Assembly (NCBI GenBank): GCA_025769875.1
Contig: JAGFNK010000080.1
Location: 85,888-149,887 of the forward strand
DNA length: 64,000 nucleotides
Origin: Russula earlei
Lineage: Eukaryota; Basidiomycota; Agaricomycetes; Russulales; Russulaceae
Direction of reading: 5' to 3'
Every line of letters starts with the position of its first letter. Within the stretch, counting starts at the first letter, position 1. Positions 12,485 to 22,755 of this stretch are shown piece after piece. Made by a program: the position numbers and the translations under genes. The notes under the pieces are model-generated. The model was not told the origin of the DNA. It made no database searches and saw only the letters and a list, made by a program, of their open reading frames with translations.

Positions 12485-13018
12485 CTACTTGCAGGAGGGT
12501 GAAGATACATGTGAAGAAAGGTGAACACCAGATGATGATGTGCTGAAGGGTAACCCTAGCGAATGAGACTGCTTGCTATTCACAGAAGATGGAGGTAGAA
12601 GCCATCCTTTACGCATTGTTTTGGATGATCTCTCACTATCTGGAGCCTTGCGCTTGTGGCGGGTCCTACTCGCCATCGGATACGGACCAAACACACTCAT
12701 GTCCTGGCTACCATTGTCATCTTTGTCCCACTGGGACTGGGATGTCATGTGCCTGTCTATGATATCCAAGATTGATTTGTGAGAAGAAACCTTTGATGGA
12801 TCGGGCTTGTCAGGTCCTGGAGGTTTGGATGTGTCGCTGACCATAGGTGGATCTGAGTTAAAACCATTATAAAAGGAACGATAAAGATTGCGTAAATCTT
12901 GGATGATCTCCCTGCACGGTGTCTTGACAAGCGACCCAATAGTCTTTTGCGAGAGTTGCAAGTTGTGTATACAACCAAGCTTTCCAGCACTGCCTGTGAC
13001 AATGGCATTGTCTGTCTG
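12485..13018 (-). pseudogene. FunK1 fungal protein kinase, C-terminal part
   Basis: Continuation of the FunK1 gene on the far side of element A. Read on the minus strand from 13018, the frame across the former insertion site (one GTCTG duplication removed) continues DQHRQTDNAIVTGSAGKLG. It then runs through REIIQDLRNLYRSFYNGF and SILDIIDRHM to a basic tail (RTRHKRKAPDSER) and a stop near 12485. A Ser/Arg/Lys-rich tail after the kinase core is usual for FunK1 proteins. The rest of the gene lies at 24007-24249 (inverted) and 24836-26223. Confidence 0.72.
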
Positions 13019-13605
13019 TGTTACGGCATCGTGGCCGTAAGAGCATTAGCTCAGAGTTCAGTGTGGCCAAGTCCCTGTGACTTGGTTCAAGGGTTCAGTG
13101 GGGCTGGCTCAAAGAGACTGGATCAAAGGTTTAGCGTCTCAAGGCTGAGTCAGATAATGACTCAGTCTGCAGACAGAGTTGATCTTCTGCTTTCACAGAA
13201 GAGGAGGACGATGAGAGAGAAGCAGAGGAGGAAAAGGAACACAAGGGTTCCTTGAGGTGTGCTCAGGTCAAGCAAGATAAAAGCCAGCACAACATGAGTT
13301 GTGATTGAGAGACAGTACAGGGCAAAGGGATGCGACAGGAAATTGGACAAAGCTAAGCTTGGGGCATTCCCCAGCTTTTACAAGCGCTTAAATACTGTTT
13401 CTAGCGAGGCTGTACAGTACCATATGCAGAACAATAGATAAAACTTAACCAATAGCAAAAGAGACTCGAACAATAGATGAAACATAACAAGTGAAACAAT
13501 AAGAAGCCATCAATATCAAGGGATGAAATGGTAACCAAGGGCACGAGGGTAGGGAACAATAACAAGTGAAACAAGGACGAACCAAAAGGGGGGTAGATTA
13601 CAACA
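13019..13605 (-). repeat. Element A 3' LTR (587 bp)
   Basis: Nearly identical to 23420-24006 and, inverted, to 24250-24835. On the minus strand it starts TGTTGTAATC and ends GTAACA. It contains a TATTTAA box and the presumed transcript start AAGCTTAGCTT. The plus-strand flank at 13014-13018 is GTCTG. Confidence 0.93.
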
Positions 13606-13640
13606 TCATGCCCCCCTCATGCTTAGTTCTCTGAACTAAT
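13594..13640 (-). other. Polypurine tract at the element A 3' LTR
   Basis: On the minus strand AAGCATGAGGGGGGCATGA (plus 13606-13624) directly precedes the LTR start at 13605. A G-run next to the 3' LTR is the expected primer for plus-strand DNA synthesis. It also follows the end of the Pol extension at 13636. Confidence 0.7.
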
Positions 13641-15015
13641 CGGTCTCAGGACCCAACTCATGGAGTTCATCACCTTCGACTTCTGGCCACATGCTCTGGA
13701 CTCCTGTTGCTCTGGGACAGAACCCTCTGTAGCTTCGGTGAGTCCTCCTGAGGATACAATCTACCTGTCCGCTGCAGTTGGTGTGAGGCTTGTTGCAGTC
13801 TTTGTTCCAATGTCCTCTGGTGTTACAGTGTTTGCAAACATGTTGTCGCTTTTGGACTTGGTGGCATTGTGCCTTGGTCATGCGTGCGGGGGTGAGGGGA
13901 GTATTAGGAGTGCTAGCATCATCGGAGAACATTTGAGGAAAGTGGGATGGTGAGCCCATCGGGGCATCGTTCTGAGACTGGTCAACAACACGAGGGAGGT
14001 ATTTGAGAGGGGGGGTCAAGGAGAGAGGAGGGTGAATTGGTAATGAAGGAGAAGGGGAAGTGGACAATTCTTTTGACTCCTCAATTTTGTTGTAACTTCC
14101 TGCCAGTGAGTAGTATGGTCCAGTGTCATGGGTGAGACCCCCATCAGCCATCAAGTTGTCGAGCTGATGACAAACTCGGACAGAAGTATTGTTGGCCCGA
14201 AGGCAACTGTGGATAGCGGCGGTTTCTTTGGTGTGAGACTGGATCTCGTGGAGTTGGTCAGCAAGTTGTCCTTGAAGGATGTTCAGGGCTCCTTGGATAG
14301 AGATGCACTTGCCCTCCAAAACTTTCAGTTTGAATGAACTGACAAGGAGATGGTAGATGTCGGCAAGGGCACCAGGATCATGGAGGTTCTCAAGGGCCTG
14401 GGCAGCATCAAAGTGGAAGGGATGGTCCTCAATTAGGAGGCAGAGGTCAGAGGCAGTGACGGAAGGATGAGGGGCAGAGACGACAGGTCGGGCGATGAGC
14501 TTTTCCCCATAAGTGGGCTCTCCTTGACCCATAGTTCCTAGAAGCATGGGTTCATTGTTATATAAAGCAACACGTAAGTATGGTAGTAGGTGTTTTCGCC
14601 CATTAATGTGAATATAAAAGGGGGGAACATGCATGTAAGGTTCATAAACAAACCAAGGGGGGCCAGGATGAGTGGGGTCTGCTTCGGTCGGAGTAGGTGA
14701 GGGGGTTCCTTCTCGGATGGCAAGTGGGTTGAGGGTGGCAGCAAGGTCCTGGACTTCAGTTTCCTCTGGGATGATGAGGGTGTGTTGGTCAATGATGTGT
14801 TGGATGACTTCGGGGGAGAGGGGCTCTTGTTTGATGGTGGGGGAAGGGGTGAGGATAGGTAGGGGGGAAGAGTTAGAAGCAGGGGATGACATGGGAGTAT
14901 TGAAAGTAGAGGTAGTGTGTTCGTGATGCCAGGCCAACCACTCTGAAGGAGTGGGGGTATTTATGGAGGCCGACCATATAATGTGATTCCATACCAAATC
15001 TGTAAGTACTGCTCT
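13636..15015 (-). CDS. Element A Pol C-terminal extension (ORF3 domain) with CCHC knuckle
   Basis: In the same frame as the integrase-chromodomain ORF and separated from it only by one TGA (15018-15016; CGA expected), so it is read as a C-terminal extension of Pol rather than a separate gene. It starts with a Ser/Pro/Thr-rich stretch, then a PPWFVYEPYM and LPYLRVALYNNEP region, then a helical middle (LKVLEGKCISIQGAL, LADQLHEIQSHTKE). It ends with a zinc knuckle CKHCNTRGHWNKDC (about 13836-13795), an immediate NKPHTNC...C spacing and THRSYRGFCP. Element B carries the same layout (59236-60915), so the domain is conserved between two divergent families. The function is unknown. RNA/DNA binding is suggested by the knuckle; a second nucleocapsid-like or accessory protein is possible. 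Confidence 0.75.
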   Translation of the reverse strand, partial: RAVLTDLVWNHIIWSASINTPTPSEWLAWHHEHTTSTFNTPMSSPASNSSPLPILTPSPTIKQEPLSPEVIQHIIDQHTLIIPEETEVQDLAATLNPLAIREGTPSPTPTEADPTHPGPPWFVYEPYMHVPPFYIHINGRKHLLPYLRVALYNNEPMLLGTMGQGEPTYGEKLIARPVVSAPHPSVTASDLCLLIEDHPFHFDAAQALENLHDPGALADIYHLLVSSFKLKVLEGKCISIQGALNILQGQLADQLHEIQSHTKETAAIHSCLRANNTSVRVCHQLDNLMADGGLTHDTGPYYSLAGSYNKIEESKELSTSPSPSLPIHPPLSLTPPLKYLPRVVDQSQNDAPMGSPSHFPQMFSDDASTPNTPLTPARMTKAQCHQVQKRQHVCKHCNTRGHWNKDCNKPHTNCSGQVDCILRRTHRSYRGFCPRATGVQSMWPEVEGDELHELGPETD

Positions 15016-16800
15016 TCATATGGATAAATGAAACTCTGAGAAACGGGGGTCCATCATGAGAAGTTGAAAGCTGCGGAAGTCGCCAGGGGAAAGAATTCCA
15101 GAAAAAAGTTGTTCCCTGGCGGCTATGTCAAAGATGGTGTGTCTGCGGTCGGGGATAGTGGGATTGTTCACTGAATAGGAAGGGGGGTTATGAGAGTTAA
15201 TTTGGGGGAGTAAAGTGCATTGTTGTATCATAAGGTTCTGAAACTGATCCTCTAGGTCGTCTAGATCCTCGCCTGGGTGACGTGATTCTGTGGGGTCAAG
15301 GTTAGAGGAAGACATGGTACGGAGTTTAGTGGGTTGTCCTAGGTGGAACATAGTAATGGCGTCTTGAGTGTTTTTAAGGTTAGAAAGGGGTTCCCACATG
15401 TCTTCCGCGGTGGAATATCCTTTCCATCGGACCTTGTATTGGAGTTGGTTTCTATGGGTTTGCTGAGTGGTGATCTTCTTGACTTTGTATTCTTCCGATA
15501 GGAGGTCAGGTGGTGGTTCAGGGAAGTTTGGTCCGTGTTCAGCTGTCTCCGTGACTGGGGATAGGAGGGAGGCATGAAACATGTTATGGATTTTCCATTG
15601 AGGGGGAAGTTGTAGTTGATAGGCGACATGGGAGATTCTTTTGGTGATGATAAAAGGTCCGAACCGTTTGGGGCGGAACTTATGAAACTGATGGGGAGTT
15701 TTTAGGTTAATGCCTTCTAGCCAAACCTTTTGTCCTTCTTCGAAACCTTTGAACTTAGTTTCCTTGATCCAGTTGTTTTGTGTTCTTCTCATTGTTTCTT
15801 GTGCCAACTCCCTCATATCTTTTAACGCTTGGAGTCGTTCTTGGATTCCGGGAAACTTGGACTTGAGTTGGGTGCCAAGTCCTTGAGGGTTAAAGCCAAT
15901 GAGGAGTTTGTATGGGGTTCTTTTGGTGGTAGTAGACTTGTGGGCGTTGAAATGATATTGGGCTATGGGGAGCCAATGTGCCCATTCTTCTTGTTTCTCT
16001 CCTGTGTAGATGTGCAGGTACATTTCCAGGGTCTGATTGGTCCTTTCTGACTGTCCATCAGTTTGGGGATGATATGCCGTGCTTAGATTTTGGTTGATTC
16101 CAAGGATTCGGGAGATTTCTTGAAACAGGTTGGAGGTGAAGCGAGAGTCACGGTTGGAGATGATTTTGGAGGGAACTCCGGTCCATGGGAAAGCATACCA
16201 TAAGAATAGTTTCGCCATCTGTAGGGTTCCCATATCTTTATGGCAAGGTATAAATATGGCCGCTTTAGTGGAGTCATGGTCAGTAATTGTCATGATGGCG
16301 TTGTTTCCTTCTGATGGTGGGAGGTCGACGATCCAGTCAATGGCTACGGTCTGGAAGGGTTTCTGAAACTCTGGGGGGATGGGGTAAATTGGGGGGCGAG
16401 TTGGGTGTGTAGAGGATTTGTTGGCCTGACAGGTGGCACAACCCCGAATGTAGTCCCGGATAAAATAGGCCATCTTTGGCCACCAGAAGGATTCCTGAAT
16501 TGAATACAGGGTTTGGGCGTTTCCTGTATGTCCTCCGAGGATACTATCATGGTAAGTGTGTAAAATCTTTCGTAAGAGGGGCTCTTGATATGGTACCACC
16601 AGTTTGCCATCTTTGAATAGTGCGCCTTCTTCTTCCTGAAGGCCATGTTTGACCTTCCACATGAAGAGATCTGATCTTCGGTTCTTTTGTTCCATTAGGA
16701 CTTGGGTGTAGAGGTCCTCAGTGTGAAGCATGTGGATAAAAAGCTTATCAGGAAGTGCCGTGATATTTTGGTTGTTCCCGGATCCGTCATTATGGTCGGG
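15016..16800 (-). CDS. Element A integrase and chromodomain
   Basis: 571-codon open frame plus its start just upstream. The HHCC zinc-binding region (HTYHDSILGGHTGNAQTLY followed by CATC) precedes the DDE core: AIDWIVDLPP, the TITDHD block, VPSKIISNRDSRF and STAYHPQTDGQSERTNQTLE. A GPY/F-like region (FRPKRFGPFIITKRISHVAY) follows, then a chromodomain (RNQLQYKVRWKGYSTAEDMW). Chromodomains guide integration to histone-marked chromatin and define chromoviruses. The frame is intact for the whole integrase. It ends at a TGA that replaces an expected Arg codon and then continues into the C-terminal extension. Confidence 0.92.
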   Translation of the reverse strand, partial: PDHNDGSGNNQNITALPDKLFIHMLHTEDLYTQVLMEQKNRRSDLFMWKVKHGLQEEEGALFKDGKLVVPYQEPLLRKILHTYHDSILGGHTGNAQTLYSIQESFWWPKMAYFIRDYIRGCATCQANKSSTHPTRPPIYPIPPEFQKPFQTVAIDWIVDLPPSEGNNAIMTITDHDSTKAAIFIPCHKDMGTLQMAKLFLWYAFPWTGVPSKIISNRDSRFTSNLFQEISRILGINQNLSTAYHPQTDGQSERTNQTLEMYLHIYTGEKQEEWAHWLPIAQYHFNAHKSTTTKRTPYKLLIGFNPQGLGTQLKSKFPGIQERLQALKDMRELAQETMRRTQNNWIKETKFKGFEEGQKVWLEGINLKTPHQFHKFRPKRFGPFIITKRISHVAYQLQLPPQWKIHNMFHASLLSPVTETAEHGPNFPEPPPDLLSEEYKVKKITTQQTHRNQLQYKVRWKGYSTAEDMWEPLSNLKNTQDAITMFHLGQPTKLRTMSSSNLDPTESRHPGEDLDDLEDQFQNLMIQQCTLLPQINSHNPPSYSVNNPTIPDRRHTIFDIAAREQLFSGILSPGDFRSFQLLMMDPRFSEFHLSI

Positions 16801-17584
16801 TCATTGTGAGAGAGCATCTGCACGATTTGAGGTTCCGGGTTTGTGGTGGATTTCGAAATGGTAATCTGCCAATGTGGAGATATAACCCACAATCCTTCGA
16901 TTAATTTTATGGGGGAGTCGATAATGGGTGAGGTTAGCATGATCGGTAAAGATCTTGATGGGGTGTTTTGTTCCAACTAATAGGTATCGCCAGTGTTGAA
17001 GCGCAAGGATTAGGGCCAGGAACTCCCTATCCCAAACCGGGTAGTTCCTTTCTGCTTCATTGAATGCATGTGACATATTCCCAATCATCTTCCTTTTCCC
17101 TCTTGGATCTTTTTGGAAGAGAATCGCTCCAGTGGTGAACTGTGAAGCATCAGTTTCTAGTTTGTATGGTAGGTCTGGGTTGGTGGTGTAAAGTTCAGGG
17201 TCATCGCAAACTGCAGATATCAAGGTTTCCAGGGCGATAGTTGCTTCAGGGGTCCAGTTGAAGGGGGTTCCCTTCTTGATGGTGGAAAAAATGGGGTGAG
17301 CGATTTTGGCAAAGTCTCGGATAAATGGTCGTTGGTAATTGAGGGCCCCCATGATCTGTTGTACCTGTTTCAGATTATTCGGGGGTCTCGGCCAATTTTT
17401 AAGGCCATCCATTTTGACTGGGTCAATCTTGAGGGTGCCTTGGTTGATTTGGAAACCCAAGAAGTTGATTTCACTTTGTTCAAAAGCACATTTTGATGCC
17501 TTTAAAAAATAGGAGTCTCTTTCAAGCAGGTCAAGGAATTCATGTGTAATTTGTTGGTGAAGGTGTTCTTCCCCTAGACCTGTG
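16801..17584 (-). CDS. Element A reverse transcriptase C-terminus and RNase H
   Basis: Continues RT after the solo LTR at 17590-18471 (LDLLERDSYFLKASKCAF, FLGFQINQGTL), then RNase H: KLETDASQFTTGAILFQKDP, AERNYPVWDREFLALILALQ, TDHANLTHY and HHKPGTSNRADALSQ. The Asp of TDAS and the Glu of REFLAL fit RNase H catalytic residues. The frame stops at 16801 with CAA TGA where relatives have two Arg codons. Confidence 0.9.
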
Positions 17585-17589
17585 GCTAT

Positions 17590-18471
17590 TGTCATGGTAA
17601 CTAGCCGTGTCAGTTCACAAGCGGAAAGCAAGTCGATGATAGAGAGGTGTTCAAGAAACAGGCTGGTTCCCGTGTATAATGAGTAAGGATCCCTGCAGCG
17701 GTCGAAGTGTTTTATGCTAAACAGGTTATGGCCAATAGACCCTTCCTGGTATGACTCGGTCCGTTGAGAAGCTAGGGTAAGTTTGTAATGGGATAGACTA
17801 GGGCTGGTTCCACTAGCTATATGCGTTCAAGTCTGTCGGGGACCTTGAACAGCGCAGAGAGAGTAGAGGAAGGTAGGTCTTAAAGGAAGAGAGCTCTTCT
17901 CAGGAGAGTGAAGAGAGACTCTTAGGGAAGGAAGGGAAAGGCGAAGAGTAGATGGTGGATGGTGTGTTGAGAGTTGATGAAATGGAGAGGTGGTTGTGGG
18001 TTAAGTTTGTGAGAGTGAAGTGGGTTGCAGGCGAATATGTTGGACAAGAGTAGGTTGGATTCTACAAGAGACCAAGCTTAGGGCTTTGGTCACAAAGTAC
18101 TGAGCTTATATATACAGGAGAAGCGCAGCAATAGCTGCGCTTTGACTGTGCTACTAGTATAGTAGGAGTCATAATAAGTAGGAGTCATAGGAATGAGGCC
18201 ACGAATGAGTCAGAACCAAGTAACTGTGCTGCACAGTAGGTGCGCAGCATTGCACAGTTGAAACTAAGAAGTGAATATAAACGGAAAGAGAACCAAACAA
18301 AGGGAAAGTAACAGCAATCCAGTGTTACCTGGACGTGTGTGGATCACATGATAGCACAGAAGGGATCACAAGATGTAAGAGATCACGAGACCAGTAAGTA
18401 AAGGGACGTACGAAAGCGAGCAGTCCATAGCAAAAGGTAAGAAGTAAACGTAAAAGGAAAATGGTGTAACA
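17590..18471 (-). repeat. Solo LTR L5 (882 bp) inside element A RT
   Basis: Begins TGTCATGG and ends GTGTAACA on the plus strand, with perfect 5-bp duplication GCTAT at 17585-17589 and 18472-18476. It interrupts RT just after the NYLDDVAIA active-site block. A TATATATAAG box on the minus strand gives the likely transcription direction. There is no internal coding sequence, so it is a solo LTR left by LTR-LTR recombination. Confidence 0.88.
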
Positions 18472-18476
18472 GCTAT

Positions 18477-19058
18477 TGCCACGTCATCTAGGTAGTTACA
18501 AGTGTTTTCAGGGTATTTGAGAAGCCAGGGTCGGAGGGTATGATTCATTGCTCGTTGGAAGGCTGCTGGGGGGTTGGTGAAGCCAAAGCCCATTACCATG
18601 GGGACGAATGTGCCAAACTGGGTTTTGGAGGCCCCCTTGTGCCGGTCTTCTGGATGGATCAGAATGTTATTGTAACCAGCTCTGACATCAAATTTGCTAA
18701 AGGTGGTTTTGCCCTTCAGGCGGTGTAGTTGTTCTTCCATGTTTGGTAGGGTGTGGTAATCTGGGATGGTGGCATTATTGAGCTTTCGGTAGTCCACTAC
18801 CATTCTTGGGGCAGTACCATCTTTTTCCTGAACAAAGAAGACAGGGGATACAAAGTCTGAAACACCGTCTTTGATGAAACCCTTGGTCAGGTCTTCTTGT
18901 ATCTGTCTTGATAACTCTTGTTTTTCATTCTGGGGAAGTGGGTAAGTTCAGCAATCAAGGAATTTGGGGGTGTCTGGTTTCAGGGTGATTCTGAAGTTGA
19001 GTTCTCCTCGACTGGGTGGGAGTTGTCTGGCTGCTTCTTCTGAGAAGACCTTCTGATG
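18477..19058 (-). CDS. Element A reverse transcriptase, N-terminal and active-site part
   Basis: Reads LPQNEKQELSRQIQEDLTKG, GFIKDGVSDFVSPVFFVQEK, MVVDYRKLNNATIPDYHTLP, TTFSKFDVRAGYNNI and GFGFTNPPAAFQRAMNHTL, ending in NTCNYLDDVAIA. The FDVRAGY Asp and YLDD supply the polymerase metal ligands. A TGA upstream (about 18950) stands where an Arg of the usual RTYPL motif is expected. It is separated from the rest of RT only by solo LTR L5. Confidence 0.88.
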
Positions 19059-19580
19059 TCATAAGTATTCCGGGGGGATGGTGGTTGTTCTTATTTGTGC
19101 AAGTCGGATTTTTGGTGGGTTTGCTAAGGATACAAGGGTGAGAAGAACCCCTAGGTGGTTTCTTAGGCGACCAGTGCTCCAATTGATGAGGGGATTTATT
19201 GCCTTCAAGAAGCGATATCCAAGGATCATTCTATCTTCTCCTAAGTTGGTAACATAGAAGATGAGAAGTCGGGTGGTGGGTCCGTGACGTACGGCCATGT
19301 GGGTGTAGTGGGTTAGTGCTCCTCCTTGGTTGTTGGTACCATCCACATTAATAATGGGTCTGGGGGTTCTGAGAGTTCTGAGTGGGATTTGTAACTTTCC
19401 CATGATTCCTTGGCTGATGAAGTTTTCTGTTGCTCCACTGTCTAGGAGCGCTTGGCCAGTCTTTCCATTTGTTATGATCATAAAGGGAACTTTCATTGAG
19501 TTTTCCTTATGTTGGACAATGGTATCTATTTGAGCCTTAGTACCGACTGTTGTACCTTGGCCTAGAGAAAATCCTCTTTG
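19059..19580 (-). CDS. Element A aspartic protease and Pol start
   Basis: Begins with RGFSLGQG after the frameshift region and contains VPFMIITNGKTGQALLDSGA followed by TENFI, the retropepsin active site (Asp-Ser-Gly). ILGYRFLKAINPLINW then forms the usual link to RT. It lies in the -1 frame relative to the end of gag. Element B has the same order (LLDSGATENFIDH). Confidence 0.85.
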   Translation of the reverse strand, partial: QRGFSLGQGTTVGTKAQIDTIVQHKENSMKVPFMIITNGKTGQALLDSGATENFISQGIMGKLQIPLRTLRTPRPIINVDGTNNQGGALTHYTHMAVRHGPTTRLLIFYVTNLGEDRMILGYRFLKAINPLINWSTGRLRNHLGVLLTLVSLANPPKIRLAQIRTTTIPPEYL

Positions 19581-20409
19581 TATTACGAACCAAGGCCAGG
19601 TCCTGGCTGAAGATTGTCCTATTTCACTCAAGAAAGACCTCTCTCACTTTGCATTGCCGACTCCCTTCCATTTTCTGGGCTATCCCTCCTGCGGTACAAG
19701 ATATCGCTATTGCAAAGGCACTATAACACGACCAGGCACCCGTTTCCTAATCGGGTAATCATCGCGTGGCAGCCACATGGCCACCCAGCCACCAAGGACC
19801 TGAAACAGTGGCACAAACTCTTAGAAACTGTTGCATAAATCATCTGACATCATCAAGGCTCCAATGACATCATAGCTGACTGAGCGACTCCACAATGACC
19901 TCATAGGCTCACTAAGCGCTCCACAGTGACATCATAATGATGTCATCGCTCCACAATGATCAGTAATGCGCTCAGTAAGCCTGAAGCTTGACACAAGCGA
20001 GTTTATGCCTCTGTAGTCCTATTGGATGGTACCAAAGAGTCTAGAATAGTCCTAGTTCTTTGCAATCGACCTTGTACACTGTATATAAGCCCCAATGAAA
20101 CATGGCAGTCGTCAGACTGTCCATTTGTGATACTCTCATACTCCTGGGTACTCCCCTGCGACCGCTCAGTTTAAAGACTTCCCTCACCTCCAAGGTACTC
20201 TTCAATGACCGCCTTGTCTAAAGTCCCTTCGCTGCACTGGCCTCCAGCCTTCGCCTCTGCCTCTTGCAACACTTACCAGTCCCCATCTGGTACCTCCTCG
20301 TTGTTTGGCTCGTCCTCTTGTTCAACGCCGCCTTCGCTGCATATCATCTGTTCCGACCCTTGCCCACCTGCTCCTGAGTCCTTAGTGATCAGCAGTACGT
20401 GTCTTGACA
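19581..20409 (+). repeat. Solo LTR L4 (829 bp) at the element A gag-pol junction
   Basis: Perfect 5-bp duplication CTTTG at 19576-19580 and 20410-20414. The same 829-bp LTR occurs inverted at 61770-62598 inside element D. A TATATAAG box about 20.07 kb gives plus-strand direction. It separates gag (AEDRAKLWDLILK) from the frameshift site and protease. The terminal TG is mutated to TA here. Confidence 0.88.
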
Positions 20410-20882
20410 CTTTGAGGATGAGGTCCCAAAGTTTGGCTCTATCCTCCGCTGGTAAAGTTTTCATACAGGCCACCATAGTGGAGGCTTCTTCCTCCTTTGG
20501 TGGTTCTGGGGTTGGTTCAGTAGTATGTGCTTTGGAGGTAGTGGGGGCAGTATTTTTGGGGCACTCCCAGCTAAGGTGGCCTTTCTCTCGGCAGCAGAAG
20601 CAACGTCCTTCTTTTGCCAATTGTTTCCTTTCTTCTTCAGTGAGCTTCTTGAAGTTGGACTTGGCAGCATCCACTTGCATTCAATCAGGGTGATGAGATT
20701 TATGTTCTGAGGGGGAGTGTGTAGTCTTCCCTCTAAGCTTTTCTCTGATGGTGATGAAGCATCGATGCTGTCTTCTGGCCTCCTCCTTCCATTCTTGAAG
20801 AGTGGTGGGCCAGATGTCTCTGTTTAAGATTGCGTGGTAGAGTCCGACTTTCAGGCCATTTTTGAAACTTTCAATGGCGATG
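20410..20882 (-). CDS. Element A gag, nucleocapsid part with CCHC knuckle
   Basis: The open frame to 20680 reads MQVDAAKSNFKKLTEEERKQ, then CFCCREKGHLSWEC (CX2CX4HX4C zinc knuckle), then a Pro/Glu-rich tail and EDRAKLWDLILK, where solo LTR L4 begins. Element B gag has the equivalent LTEEKKKLLAEGKCFICKKA block. Zinc knuckles bind the genomic RNA during particle assembly. Sequence from 20690 to 20882 encodes the preceding gag residues. Confidence 0.82.
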
Positions 20883-21407
20883 TGTTAAGATTCTCTTGTT
20901 CTCCAACTGTCATCTGTTTTGCTGACTCATCTGTGATTACTCATATGTCTGGCTTAGTGATTGCTTACTGATCTTGATCATGGTCGCTTACTGATTGCTT
21001 ACTGATTGCTTACTGATTCATGACTGATACTAGGAAAGAATGACTCACGCGTGAGTCATTTCTAACATTCTTGAATTGCGCTTGCTGTATTTGGATACTA
21101 CTGGTTCTCAGCTATGTGAACCCTGAGTTTCATACGAATCGGATCAGTAGTTATCGAGATATCGTATAAATAGTCTGTGGTACCAAGAAGTCGAGCCTTA
21201 CACTCGACTTACTCTCTCAACAAGACAACCATCTTGTCAACTGATCTAAACAAAATTGTAGTGCAGACTCTAACTGAAAGAGGTCCCTCTCTTTTCTACA
21301 TTCAATCTTCCTGAGATAATATCAAAGGGTTCGAAGTCTAGTGCTTGAACTATATCAAGCAACTCTTTCACTAAAGAGTCGGTACTAAGATCCGTCAGAT
21401 CTTAACA
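20883..21407 (+). repeat. Solo LTR L6 (525 bp) inside element A gag
   Basis: Starts TGTTAAGATT, ends CTTAACA, with perfect duplication CGATG at 20878-20882 and 21408-21412. A TATAAATAG box near 21.17 kb gives plus-strand direction. It contains three copies of GCTTACTGATT (about 20984-21016). Confidence 0.85.
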
Positions 21408-21910
21408 CGATGATGTCCGTTTCTGGCCATCCTGTTTTGTTTAGGAGCTGTTTGAAGGTGGAGATGTAGTCGTCTAGGGACTCCTTCATTTTGTGTTTGG
21501 CAAGAGCTGCTTGGGCATCTTCTTTCTCCGCAGTGTTGGTGAACTTGAATGTAAAATCTGTGACAAAGTTGTTCCATAATGCTTCGTCCATTCTGTTAAT
21601 GGGGTTTTGAGCCCTGTTTACTTTATCCCTGAGTGCAGTTGCCTGTGAGTTGACCCATTCTTCGACTTTTTCCCCTTGAATATAGGAGAGGGCCAGCATT
21701 ATTCATTTGAAAGGGGAAACCATTACTGCTTTGTCATCATTGAGGCCCCAGAACAAGTTAAATTCCATGATGAATCGTTTTGTTTTGTTTCTTTCCCCCA
21801 TGAAAGTGTCATGAACCATTCTCTGGATAGGGCCCTTGAAGGACCCTTCCTTATAGGAGGAAACCCAGCCTCTATGGTGTCACCCTGTTCACACGAGCAA
21901 AAGGGGTGAG
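21408..21910 (-). CDS. Element A gag, capsid part
   Basis: LALSYIQGEKVEEWVNSQAT, NNFVTDFTFKFTNTAEKEDA and MKESLDDYISTFKQLLNKTG match the retrotransposon gag capsid domain and align with element B (LALTYIKGEKVHEWV, SLDDYTSKFLVLLSKAGW). An AAA TGA just upstream stands where B has Lys-Arg, so this stop also fits a CGA-to-TGA change. Upstream to 21910 the frame is disturbed. Confidence 0.8.
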
Positions 21911-22755
21911 TAGAGGTGTCCACAATATTGCGCGTGCATTGTTGCGCGAGTGATTCTCGGCACAATCGACATACAGCAAGCCCCACTTAAAGGCAACCCT
22001 TCTAGCAACAAAAGACAGTATTAGGGCCTTCCTAAGGACCCTTTGGAACGACCCTGGGAGCTCTACTATAGGCACTAACCTAGTATCAAAGGCCCTACAA
22101 CGCGTTATTAGACCAACTCTAATAACTATAGAATGAACTATAAGGCAATACTAAGGACCTTAATAGAAGTATTAGGGTCGACTTTAGGGACCCTAATAGA
22201 ACTATATAAGGGCCTTATAAGATAACACTATTCCCTAACCAAACTACAAGTCCTCAAATGACCAGCCCTAAACTAACTAACAGGAAATGAATCAGGTGCT
22301 CACACGTGCACTAAAGCAGTGAACACGTGGACAATGGAAGCTCTTACTCATCAAGAGAAGCCTTCTTACTCAGCAGCTTACTGAGCATGACTGAGCATGC
22401 TCAGTAAGCGTCCTCCGACTTCTTACTCATCACTCTACTGTGCTTGATAACAAGGTTATGACTTGTTCCCTATTTAGCAGTTCTCTTGTAGTATATAAGT
22501 GCTCAATAAAGTAGCGGACAGTCCTCAGACTGTCCATTTGTTTACGGCACTCTCCATCCCTGGGATACTCCTTTAAGGACCGTCCCCTTGTGACTATCCT
22601 GGCCTCTTCTCTGCGTGACTGCTCTACTCTCACAGTAACAATACCTCTCTGGTATTTGTTACTACTCTGGACTCTACTCCTTGCCCCCGCGGTCTTGGAC
22701 GTCTATCGACTCATCTTCGAGCTTATCCCTTGCTCTTGAACTGGATAGTTCAACA
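21911..22755 (+). repeat. Solo LTR L7 (845 bp) inside element A gag
   Basis: Perfect duplication GTGAG at 21906-21910 and 22756-22760. The right end is GTTCAACA; the left end reads TAGAGG, a likely TG-to-TA change. A TATATAAG box (about 22.49 kb) and a CAGACTGTCCATTTGT segment resemble L4, so L4 and L7 may be distant relatives. Confidence 0.78.
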
